A stretch of 21,118 nt of DNA from Streptomyces violaceus (GTDB taxonomy: Bacteria > Actinomycetota > Actinomycetes > Streptomycetales > Streptomycetaceae): NCBI GenBank assembly GCA_000715635.1, contig KL569100.1:28862-49979 (forward strand). Direction: 5' to 3'. Positions 6,622 through 14,747 of the stretch are shown here, one piece after another; within the stretch, counting starts at the first letter, position 1, and every line of letters begins with the position of its first letter. The position numbers were made by a program, and so were the translations under genes. The notes under the pieces are model-generated. The model worked only from the letters and a program-made list of their open reading frames with translations. It was not told the origin of the DNA and searched no databases.

Positions 6622-6771
6622 CGACAACGACCCGCCGAAGAATCCGCCATCCCTACCTGGGCGGCGTACGGCGGAACCTACCTGGGTGCAGTGACGCGTA
6701 GCCGGATGGCCTCCGACCCATGCGGCTAGCGCGTGTGACCTGACCAGTCAGCAGTGGCACGGGCTGGCCGA

Positions 6772-9414
6772 TCAGACGATGTATTCCTCCATCAGTTCGG
6801 CGAGGTGGACGATGGCGGGCCAGGTGGTGGCGATGTTGGTGTGGGCGTGGAAGCGTCGTTGGGCGTGGACGTACATGGCCCAGTCGGCCGGGTTGTCGCC
6901 GTCCTGGAGGAAGGCGGGCACGATCTCCAGGGAGGTGGGGTTGGAGCAGGTCCAGGTCCGGTTGGCGGCCTGGGCCGGGTCGAACTTGGTGAGCGTGAGA
7001 GGGGTCTGGTTCTGATCGGGGCGCGGGTTGATGCCCCAGAAGGCGCGTTCCCCGACTTCGACCAGGCCGGAGAATCGTCCGTGCCGGGTGACGGGGATCA
7101 GTTCGTCGGTGTCGTCGCCAGCGCTGACCATTTCCTGGGTGACACCGAAGGCTCTGGGCACTGCAGAGCGGTCGCTGCGCTCGCGTAGCCGGATGATGCG
7201 CAGGCCCGGTTGGTCGCCGGGCTTACGGCGGTCTGGGTCCGCGTTGGGGGCCGTGATGTCGATGCCCGGCAACACGAGCTGGTCGAAGGTGATGCGGCTG
7301 TCCTGTAGCCAGGGCCAGATGTCCTTGTCGCTCGTCCGGGCGCGGCGTACGAGCAGCAGGCGATTGGCGGTGGAGTCGAGCGACAGAGCGTTGGTGAGGA
7401 ATTCGGCGAGGGCCGCGCGAGCGGTACGGGGCACGCGTCCGCGGCCGGCCACGAGGGCTTCCGGCAGGGCGGTCAGTGGCATGGGGCGCTCGGTGGGGCT
7501 GCCCGTATTCGCCATGAGCTGTGCCGTGGACTCCTCATGGGTGTGCTGACGGATCAGCAGGGGCACGAGCATCCGCTCGCCAGCGGGGGCGAGCCAGACG
7601 GTGATCAGCTCGAAGGGGCCTTCGACGCCGGGTGGGGCAGGGAGTTTGGGCAGGTGACCGGCCTGGCGGAGGGCGTCCCGGAGGGCGGAAGCGGCGCGCT
7701 CGATGTCGGTGGTCGCGAAGTCGGTGCCGGGGAAACGCTTGGCGAGGGTTGCTTTGCTGGGATTGGGGTTGGCCGACGCGATGGGGCGCAGGCCCTGGAC
7801 GTTGCGGCGCAGGCTCGGGAGGACCTTCTTGAAGAGGGGTTTGGGGTCGCGCTGGTGTGTGCGGGAGAAGTAGGCCGCGCCTTCCATCTCCACGATGCAG
7901 GCGATGGGGTGGGCAAGGCGGGGGAATGCACGGGTGATTCGCGCCGTGCGTTCGGCCTCGCTGGCTTCGTAGGCGGCCCGCCGGGCTGCCGGGTCTGACT
8001 CGGTGGAGCGTGGCAGACCGGCGGTCAGGTCTTGCGGGTCGTGGCGGTGGAGGGTGAGGTCGATCGGTCCGGTGAAGCTGGCGCACGCCGCTGTTGAGGT
8101 GGCGGGAGTCAGGCCGAGTTTGTCGGCGGCGGCTGTCTGTAGTCCTTGCCAGGTGCGGTCGGAGGAGGCCCAGACTTCGAGTTCGTACGTGGGGGAGTCG
8201 GGCAGCTGCATCGGCAGGCGTGTCTTCGATCGGGTCCGTGCCTTGGGCGTGGGTGTCAGCGGGATCAGGCCCTTGTCCTCCAGCTGTCGGGCGACCTGAG
8301 TGAGGACCTCCATATGGTCGCGGGGCTGGTAGCCGTGGCCGACGGGATGGTCGTGGGTCGCACGAGCCGGCGGGGCACCGTCCTGGTCCGGATAGCGGTA
8401 GGTCATGCCGGTGCTGTGCACGAGGTGCGCGGCGAAGGGCTGAACCGCCGCGTTGCCCGGGGCGGCGCGCAGTTCGTCGAGGCTGGGCGGCTCGTGGTGG
8501 GTGAGGCGGGCGAGGATGCTGGTGACGCCCGGCTGCCAGGCCCAGGAGGTGTCCTGTCCGCGTCGGCGGATGGTGACGGAGCTCTGCAGGAGCATGGGAC
8601 GTTCGCGGCGGTGGATGAATCCGTCCTTGGCGGAGAGCAGGACGCTGGCGGTGGGGTCGCCGTTTCCGCGGCGGGGGATGTAGTCGAGCGCGTTCGTCGC
8701 GAAGCGGGTCATGCCCAGGTCGAGGTGGAGGTGGACCTCGGGGACCCCGGGCACGGTTTCCAGGTGGAGGGTGAGGACGTCCACGCTGGCTCCAGCTGCG
8801 CCGTCCTCATCGACGAGGATCTCCGGCAGACCGAGATGCAGGGTGCGGCGGCCGTCGGCCTGGGTGGGGCCGAGCCGCAGGTCACGGCGGTGGCCCAGGA
8901 ACTGAAGATCGGTAGTAGTGAGATGTTCGGCGACGAGGCTGGGCAGGAGGTCGAAGACGTGCGCGGGAGGGTTGGCGGTGCCGTTGAGATGAAGGCCGTG
9001 CTGGGCGAGGTCGAGGTCTTCAGGGATCCATTCGAACTGGCCGGCGCCTTCGAGACGGCCGTACCAGTCGGTGTCCGGCACCTGGGGAGCCACATGAGCG
9101 GAGGCCCATGCCGACAGCGCGATCAGCAGCAGGTCCGGGTCGATCTCGGTCCGCGCGCGCAGCCAGGCCGGATGGCGAGGGTCCCAGTGCACGGAGGTGA
9201 TCTCCGGGTCGATGAGGGTGATCAAGTCCCTCAGCGACCTGGTGGGCAGGCTGTCGGGTCCGTTGCGCTTTCGGCGGCCGGGGCGGGCCTCCCAGGCGTC
9301 CTGCAGAAGGCTGAGCATCCCCGGTGGGCAGGTCGCTCGGTAGCCGGTGACGGGCCAGCTGGCCCCGGTAGCGAAGGTGAGCACGGTGGCTTGGGTGGCG
9401 CGGTATGCGGGCAT
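6772..9414 (-). CDS. pPIWI_RE protein (prokaryotic PIWI with conserved R and E)
   Basis: 880 residues from ATG 9414 to TGA 6772-6774. The start overlaps the helicase stop by one base (TGATG), so it is coupled. The family is a divergent Argonaute-like group with an RNase H fold. It is predicted to bind nucleic-acid duplexes or R-loops and to work with a helicase and a restriction-type nuclease. Visible landmarks: N-terminal X-like region (~1-400); a middle segment with IVEMEGAAYFS and RDPKP (D523-P-K525), typical of the family; and a C-terminal PIWI/RNase H part where RIIRLRERSD carries the candidate signature Arg742/Arg744 and Glu745. It continues with GLVEVGERAFWGINP and ends in a conserved helical tail (TWPAIVHLAELM). 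No frameshift, signal or membrane segment is seen. Exact catalytic competence cannot be judged by eye. Identification rests on these motifs plus the two neighbours, which together form the known three-gene island. Confidence 0.85.
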   Translation of the reverse strand: MPAYRATQATVLTFATGASWPVTGYRATCPPGMLSLLQDAWEARPGRRKRNGPDSLPTRSLRDLITLIDPEITSVHWDPRHPAWLRARTEIDPDLLLIALSAWASAHVAPQVPDTDWYGRLEGAGQFEWIPEDLDLAQHGLHLNGTANPPAHVFDLLPSLVAEHLTTTDLQFLGHRRDLRLGPTQADGRRTLHLGLPEILVDEDGAAGASVDVLTLHLETVPGVPEVHLHLDLGMTRFATNALDYIPRRGNGDPTASVLLSAKDGFIHRRERPMLLQSSVTIRRRGQDTSWAWQPGVTSILARLTHHEPPSLDELRAAPGNAAVQPFAAHLVHSTGMTYRYPDQDGAPPARATHDHPVGHGYQPRDHMEVLTQVARQLEDKGLIPLTPTPKARTRSKTRLPMQLPDSPTYELEVWASSDRTWQGLQTAAADKLGLTPATSTAACASFTGPIDLTLHRHDPQDLTAGLPRSTESDPAARRAAYEASEAERTARITRAFPRLAHPIACIVEMEGAAYFSRTHQRDPKPLFKKVLPSLRRNVQGLRPIASANPNPSKATLAKRFPGTDFATTDIERAASALRDALRQAGHLPKLPAPPGVEGPFELITVWLAPAGERMLVPLLIRQHTHEESTAQLMANTGSPTERPMPLTALPEALVAGRGRVPRTARAALAEFLTNALSLDSTANRLLLVRRARTSDKDIWPWLQDSRITFDQLVLPGIDITAPNADPDRRKPGDQPGLRIIRLRERSDRSAVPRAFGVTQEMVSAGDDTDELIPVTRHGRFSGLVEVGERAFWGINPRPDQNQTPLTLTKFDPAQAANRTWTCSNPTSLEIVPAFLQDGDNPADWAMYVHAQRRFHAHTNIATTWPAIVHLAELMEEYIV

Positions 9415-12400
9415 CAGCGGTGACCCCAGTCGATGTTGTCGAGGAGATGGGAGGCCAGGCCCCAGCAGGCGTGGGCGAGTTCATGGTCGAGTCGCTTTGC
9501 CGGGGTGGCGGTCGGGCCTGGATCGGTGAGCCAGCCGTGCAGGAGTTGCTGGGCGGCGACGATCACGCTCGTGCGGGGAGTGTCGGCGGCGGTTTCGTTG
9601 AGCGTGGCGGTTCGGGGCGCGAAGGCGGCGTCGCAGAGGTACACCAGCACCGGTTCGTTGCCGCGGATGCCGCGGCCGATTGTCTGGTGGAGCGGGACGA
9701 TGAAGTTGCCGACGAACGCCGCGTGTTCGACCGGGTCGGTCAGGCGGGAGAACAGGACCGGCTCTCCGACCCGCTGCTGCCAGCGCCGACGCTCGCCGTG
9801 GCGGAGTTTGCGCGCGAGGTCGACGGGATCGCCCGAGGGGTCGGCCAGCTCGATCGGGTCGCGGAGGCGGCGCATCGCCTCGCGGCTGAGCAGGGACAGC
9901 GGGAAGGTGGCATCGTCGGCGGGTGGGTGGATGCGGGCCAGGTAGAACACCGCGCCGAGGGCGGCGACGCGGCGTGCGTTGAGGATGTTGTGGCCGCGTT
10001 GGACGGCGCCTTCGGCCGCAACCAGGGATGTCGGCGCCGGAAGCGGCAAAGGTGGGCAGGCGGCGCCTTGGGATGCTGTGCCGGGTGGGCGGGTCGTCGT
10101 CTCGGATGACGTGCAGGGCCGTGTACGGCGTCTTGTGGTTGATGTAGTCGGCGACCGTCTGGGCATCGCGGGTGCTCTGCACGGTGAACAGGACCTGCTG
10201 ACGGTCGTCGGCCAGATGCAGACGGGCCTGCTGGAGCAGGGACTCGCGCGCACCGGGGGCCGGGTTGCAGATCCAGTGGGCGGACGTGCACAGCGCGTGG
10301 GCATGTCGAGTGGGGTCGCCGCCGGTGCCCGAGGTGAAGACGGGGCGGCCGTCGGGGTAGCGCGGCGGCCGGAAGAACATCTTGCTCTCCTTCAGCGCCG
10401 CCCTGGCCTTGGCCGGCTCCCGTAGTACCAGGTTTGGGGCCACGTCCAGGTGGAAGCGGGGCGAGGCGGGCATCCAGCTGGTGGCCGAGGCAAGGACGAC
10501 ATGTGGTCCCTCGATGCCCTCGGCTGTCAGGAGATCATGGAGGTGGTAGAGCAGCCAGCGGCCGACCCCGCGCAGCCACAGGATGCTGAACGATCCGCTG
10601 TCACCACCGGGGTTGGGCTGCCACTGCAGTGCCATCAGGTTGCCGGCAGCCTGTTCGGGCACGAAGGGCATCAGGTCACGTGGCGGCTGCCGGCTCCAGA
10701 AGTCCTCCCCGTCGCCGATCGGGGAGGAGCTGATGGCGTGCAGGCGTTGGGCAACTTCGAAGAATGAGGTCGTGATTCGCGCGGCCCACACCCCGGCCTG
10801 CAGCAGTTGTGCGTACTCCGCCAGCGTGCCTCGGACATTCGCCTCGTCGATTGCGGGCTGGTGCGTCGTGATCCATGCCTCTGCGGCCTCCTGGGCCGAG
10901 ACATGAGTGTCGTGGGCTGCCGTCATCGCTTCGATCAGCTCGGCCCAGTTCGTCGCAGGAGGCTGGAACGGGGCGGAGAGCAGTGAGGCGAAGTGCTCTT
11001 CGAAGTAGTAGTCGGCGGCTTCTTCCTGTTCCGCCTTGTCCGTGAAGTCAGTCCGTTCACCAAGGCCGTGAAGGCTGCGGGCCAAGCGCCGCAGGAGGCT
11101 GTAGCCGGTGAACGGTCCCTCGACGATGACGTCGCGCAGGGCGTCAGCACCAGAGGCGATGACCAGCCGGTACAGCTCGGTCAGTGCCTGATCGTGCCGA
11201 CGGAAGTGTTTGTCGCCGGCCGTCACCTCCGGGTTGAGCAGATCGAGGAACCAGGAGTGCTCCAGCCGCTGCCCGATGCGGTCGCCTACCCGGTGACTCC
11301 AGCCCCTGCCGGGCTGGGAAAGGATCTCGTGCAGCAGGAACCGGTCGTCGAATTGCTGCTGCACGGTGTCGGCTTCGTCGACGAGCAGGACGGACAGGTG
11401 GTGCTGTGCGGCTTCGGCGACGCGGACCTCGATATGGGACTGAGGCATCCTCGTCGAGGCCAGGCCCGCCGAGGTCGTTACCCACACCTGTGCTTCGGCA
11501 ATCTTGCGTGCCGCCGTATGGGAAGGGCACCGCGACAGAAGCGGGCAGTCTCGACGCCCGCTCTCGCCGGCGACGGTGAGCCGGCCTGTGCAGGGCCGCT
11601 CCTCGCGGGGCAGCGGGGCCCGGTCGGTCCTGCTGGTCAGCCGCAGCTCCTCCAGGTAGCACTGGTCGTCGGCGAACGCCGCGGCAGGGTCCAGACCCGT
11701 GGGGAAGGTCGTCTCGCCGTCGTGGAGGAGCGAGCGCCAGAACCGGTCCTTGTGGATGCCTTCCCGGGTGCGTCCGAAGATGGGCACGGCATCGATGCCC
11801 AGGGCCTGCAGGAAGCTGACTTTGGCGAACACGTCGCTGCCAGAGGCGAGGACGAACCCGACCTTTCCGCCGCGGCGGGCGACGATGAAGGCGATCAGGT
11901 CCAGCAGGGTGGACTTGCCGCTGTTCATCAGGCCGACCACGTGCCACAGGCGGTCAATGGTCATCCGCCACTGATGATCGAGGAGATGACCTTCGGTGTG
12001 GTCGGCCAGCAGGGCTTCCATCTGCTCGAACCGTTTGACGAAGTCCCGGTTTTCGATCTCCGGATGGGCTTCCAGGAGTTTGTCGATCTGTTCGGCAGCC
12101 CACTGGAAGTCATCCCGCGTGAGGGGAATGGGCTCCTGCACTCGGGAGGCCGCTGCGGACAGCACCGCGGGCGCCGGCGCCGGGATGAGAGTCTCGGGGA
12201 CGCGGATCTGTTCCCGCCTGCCGTCGGCCCGCTCGAAGGAACACACCGAACCCGGCGGCGTCGGCCGGTATGAGGAGGCCGTCTGGTAGGGGGCGATTTT
12301 CTGTAGCGTCTGACGGTAGAGGTCATGACGGGTCGCGGCGTATGGGGTGGACCGGCGAGTGAACACGGTCGACAACTCCGGCTTGTGGCCGCGCATGTCG

Positions 12401-12723
12401 CAGGGTTCGAAGCCTCGCACCTGTACCGGCAGCTTCACGTACTGATCGAGCTTCTCCCGCATGGTCCCGGTCTTGGCAAGCGGGCCCATCACCTCCCGCA
12501 GGGTCCGGAGCTGCGGGCCCAGGTCCCCTTCCAGGCGCATGTATCCAGACAGGACCGGCCACAGCGCGCCGACGCCCTGGCCGGGCAGATGGTCGTCCAG
12601 GAACGACAGGCCCATCTCCAGCGCGCAGATCTCCCACGGCCTGAGGGGGCCGAGCAGGGGGCGCACGCTGTCGTCCGCCAGTTCCTTGACCAGTGGCTTG
12701 CTCCAGGCGCGGGTGTCCCTCAT
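9414..12723 (-). CDS. pPIWI_RE-associated DinG-like superfamily 2 helicase, frameshifted near 10025
   Basis: Starts at ATG 12723 (ATGA overlap with the upstream gene). Walker A GLMNSGKST has K270, and the DEAD box is D449-E-A-D452. Between them C355, C378, C393 and C399 occupy the place of the Fe-S cluster of DinG/XPD helicases. The start frame stays open to 9481, but after ~10028 it reads as Arg/Pro-rich nonsense. The other frame continues naturally with LVAAEGAVQRGHN (motif V-like) and HQTIGRGIRG (motif VI), and stops at 9414-9416. Dropping one base from the GGG at 10025-10027 joins both parts into a clean 1102-residue helicase. Without motif VI the protein could not hydrolyse ATP properly, so this gene is either inactivated or contains a sequence error. 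Its predicted job is unwinding or displacing strands for the pPIWI protein and nuclease. Confidence 0.82.
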
Positions 12724-14018
12724 CGCGTTCCTCCTGCCTGGCGCGCACGGACGGTGGCCTGCCGCAGGAACGTCTTCTCGTCGAGGACTTCGACGCCGGA
12801 AACGCGGCCCTGCAGTTCGCGCTCAAGGTCCGTGCGGTAGCCGGGAGTTCTGAGGCGGTGCATGGGGATGACGATGATGCGTCGCTGCGCCGGCACGCGT
12901 GGATCGCAGCGAAAGCCTCGGGCGAGTAGGGCTGGGCTTGAGCAGTCCTTGGCGTCGACGGCCCAGCGCTCCGCCTCTGCACCCGGTTCCTGGGTCTTGA
13001 ACGTCAACGCCATATCCCACGCGTCCAGGCACGGCCAGTCCTCGACGCACAGTGTGCCGTCGGCGATTTCGCCCAGGTGGTCCAGCAGCCGTCCCTCCAG
13101 CAGTCCAGGGTCGTGGAAGAACTGGCGGGTTGCCCGGTGCTGGGTCCAATACGCGCCCAGACACGCCACCTCGTACTGCTCTGGCACCCCTGTACAGCCG
13201 GGAGCCCCACAGCCAACGGCCCCGTCGTCAACCGGATTTCGGCAGTCTGCACAGTGCCGCAGGCGGACTTTCCCCGGCGCCTGGATCGGGTGGTGGACGT
13301 AGGCGATGCGGACGAACTTCGCGAAAAAAGAGTCATGGTCGGAGTCCGCTGCCGGGAGTTCCCGCGCCAGCGCCTGGACCTCGCGGTCGCTGAGCACCGG
13401 ATGGTCGATCAGCAGGCGCCGCAGCCGGCAGTAGACCCGCTGGACAGCGTCGTCGTCCTTACCGTTCATCCGTGCACACAGCATCAGGGCGGCAAACACC
13501 TGATTCTGAACGAGTTCCGCCTCGACGTCAGCGTGCTGGATAAGGTCTGCGGCCTGCTCGGCGAACTCAGACAGGGCATCACCCTCCAGCAGCACCGCTT
13601 CGAGATCGCCCTCGGTGAGGGACAGCGGTACGGGCCACGATCCCAGCGGGCGACGGCACCAGTCGAACAGTTCCAGGTCGTTGCCGGGGCCTTCCAAGCC
13701 CAGTGACTGCGCCTTCCACCACAACCGGCCGCGTGCATCACGCCAGGCACGCGGCAATGTCCCCGACCCGTCGGTGCCGTGGGCTCGAACGCCGGCCCGC
13801 TGTCGTTCGAGGCGGATTTTCGCCAACGCGGCACACAGCAGCTCCACCAGCAGGTAGTCGTCCTGAGCGGTCCGTGGGTTTCTTTCTCTGCCGGAGCCAG
13901 CGTCCCTCGATGCAGGGACCGCAGCAGCCGGGCGGTGGCCATCCGGAAAGTCGCCGTCAACCGATGGTGGCTGCGTACCGCCGGAGGCCGACGCAGCCGC
14001 TTCCTGAGCAACACTCAT
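12720..14018 (-). CDS. pPIWI_RE-associated restriction endonuclease-like protein with zinc ribbon
   Basis: 432 residues, first gene of the three-gene minus-strand operon. ATG 14018 is the longest start; the first ~50 residues are low-complexity Ala/Pro/Gly, so a later start is possible. Residues ~53-250 are a helical region corresponding to the N-terminal domain of these proteins. C256-AD-C259 ... C270-GAPG-C275 is a zinc ribbon. The C-terminal REase fold has LDAWD (D332, D335) and VDAKD (D355, K357), the D...DxK core of a PD-(D/E)XK nuclease. The stop overlaps the helicase start (ATGA). The family member is the predicted DNA-cutting partner of pPIWI_RE. A GGTATACC palindrome at 14027-14034 lies close upstream and could hold the -10 of a leaderless promoter; no clear ribosome site is seen. 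Confidence 0.82.
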   Translation of the reverse strand: MSVAQEAAASASGGTQPPSVDGDFPDGHRPAAAVPASRDAGSGRERNPRTAQDDYLLVELLCAALAKIRLERQRAGVRAHGTDGSGTLPRAWRDARGRLWWKAQSLGLEGPGNDLELFDWCRRPLGSWPVPLSLTEGDLEAVLLEGDALSEFAEQAADLIQHADVEAELVQNQVFAALMLCARMNGKDDDAVQRVYCRLRRLLIDHPVLSDREVQALARELPAADSDHDSFFAKFVRIAYVHHPIQAPGKVRLRHCADCRNPVDDGAVGCGAPGCTGVPEQYEVACLGAYWTQHRATRQFFHDPGLLEGRLLDHLGEIADGTLCVEDWPCLDAWDMALTFKTQEPGAEAERWAVDAKDCSSPALLARGFRCDPRVPAQRRIIVIPMHRLRTPGYRTDLERELQGRVSGVEVLDEKTFLRQATVRARQAGGTR

Positions 14019-14061
14019 AGCCGACCGGTATACCTGACCGCACTGACAACACCCCTCAGGG

Positions 14062-14100
14062 ATCGAATGTCTGTTCGATTGATACGCTCATGATTTCGAT
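14062..14100. promoter_or_regulatory. Inverted repeat ATCGAA-n6-TTCGAT plus a third half-site
   Basis: ATCGAA (14062-14067) and TTCGAT (14074-14079) form an 18-bp operator-like dyad. A further TTCGAT is at 14095-14100, exactly 21 bp (two turns) from the second. It lies 44-82 bp upstream of the REase-like gene start. Such helically phased half-sites suggest a dimeric regulator binding cooperatively. The regulator is unknown and no obvious one is encoded in the window. Confidence 0.45.
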
Positions 14101-14376
14101 TATCGTCGGCTGGCGCTGCCGGACGGCACTGTGGGCAGCGGCGCTACGGCCTGCGGGATTCTTCGACGGGGGGATCTCTGAAAACCGCTCTGCCTTCGTC
14201 TCCGGGAACGCTCGCGGCCCGCGCTGTCAGTGGTGCGTGGTGGGATATGCCGCAGCACCGTTGCCGATGTCTCCGGAGTCGCCCCCTCATGAGCTTACGT
14301 ATGACGGTCCCTGCCTCTCGCAAGCCGAAAATGACATCGGAGCGCCCGGTGCCTCGCTCGGGTTGCACTGATCAGG

Positions 14377-14406
14377 CAGGAGCAGCGAGCCACCGGGCTG
14401 CTCCTG
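14377..14406. repeat. Perfect 10-bp hairpin in the divergent region
   Basis: CAGGAGCAGC (14377-14386) pairs with GCTGCTCCTG (14397-14406) across a ten-base loop. It could be a terminator between the operons, an RNA element or an operator. No T tract follows on either strand. Confidence 0.55.
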
Positions 14407-14671
14407 GGAGGTCCGGCGCGGGCAGCTCTCGAGCGATGAGGTTCGGCGGGCGCAGCTCCCAGCGGCGACGGAGTGGTGCAGGGTTCCGTCGGCTACCTGC
14501 GCGCATATGCCCGCGAGGTCACCGCAAGATGCGTCCCGATGGCTGCGCTGTTTGCCGTTTTTCGTGGTTCTGGGGAGGCGGATATCGTCTGTGAGTCTCC
14601 CGCGCAGGGAGTGCGACGCTCCGCGTGTGCTCACCCGGCAGGCCAAGCCTGGTGTGTACATGCAGGGCCCG

Positions 14672-14683
14672 CCCTAAATAGGG
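14672..14683. promoter_or_regulatory. Palindrome CCCTAAATAGGG upstream of hsdM
   Basis: A 12-bp dyad with a two-base AT centre lies 64 bp before the hsdM start, in the most AT-rich spot of this upstream stretch. It could be an operator or overlap the promoter of the hsd operon. No convincing -35/-10 pair could be fixed by eye. Confidence 0.35.
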
Positions 14684-14747
14684 TGATCAGTAGGATTTCA
14701 CGGCCTTCGGGTCGCCACCTTTTGACGAGCAAGGACACCCCTGACTG

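Larger units (their letters stand above)
14019..14747. other. Divergent intergenic region, no supported gene
   Basis: About 730 bp between the pPIWI_RE operon (leftward) and the hsd operon (rightward). Several short frames exist, but none has recognisable sequence, a good start or plausible composition. It holds the inverted repeats listed separately and must contain promoters for both operons. Small hairpins CTCCC/GGGAG (14597-14611) and others are present near 14590-14640. It could encode a non-coding RNA; I see no direct proof. Confidence 0.6.

Noticed and set aside
6703..7195. 14-bp repeat CGCGTAGCCGGATG (about 6703 and 7182)
   Set aside because: A 14-mer repeat is expected by chance in a 21-kb GC-rich window. 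One copy is simply coding sequence of the pPIWI_RE gene.
8146..9423. 425-codon plus-strand open frame
   Set aside because: Antisense to the pPIWI_RE gene. Gly/Val/Glu-rich composition is typical of the complement of GC-rich coding DNA, and it has no recognisable domain.
9481..10024. C-terminal part of the long helicase frame
   Set aside because: Arg/Pro-rich with no helicase motif. The real C-terminus with motif VI is in the neighbouring frame.
10993..12273. 426-codon plus-strand open frame
   Set aside because: Antisense to the helicase, whose Walker A and DEAD motifs are clear on the other strand.
14090..14371. 93-codon plus-strand frame in the divergent region
   Set aside because: No ribosome site and unrelated composition; it spans the regulatory dyads. 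No support for it being a gene.
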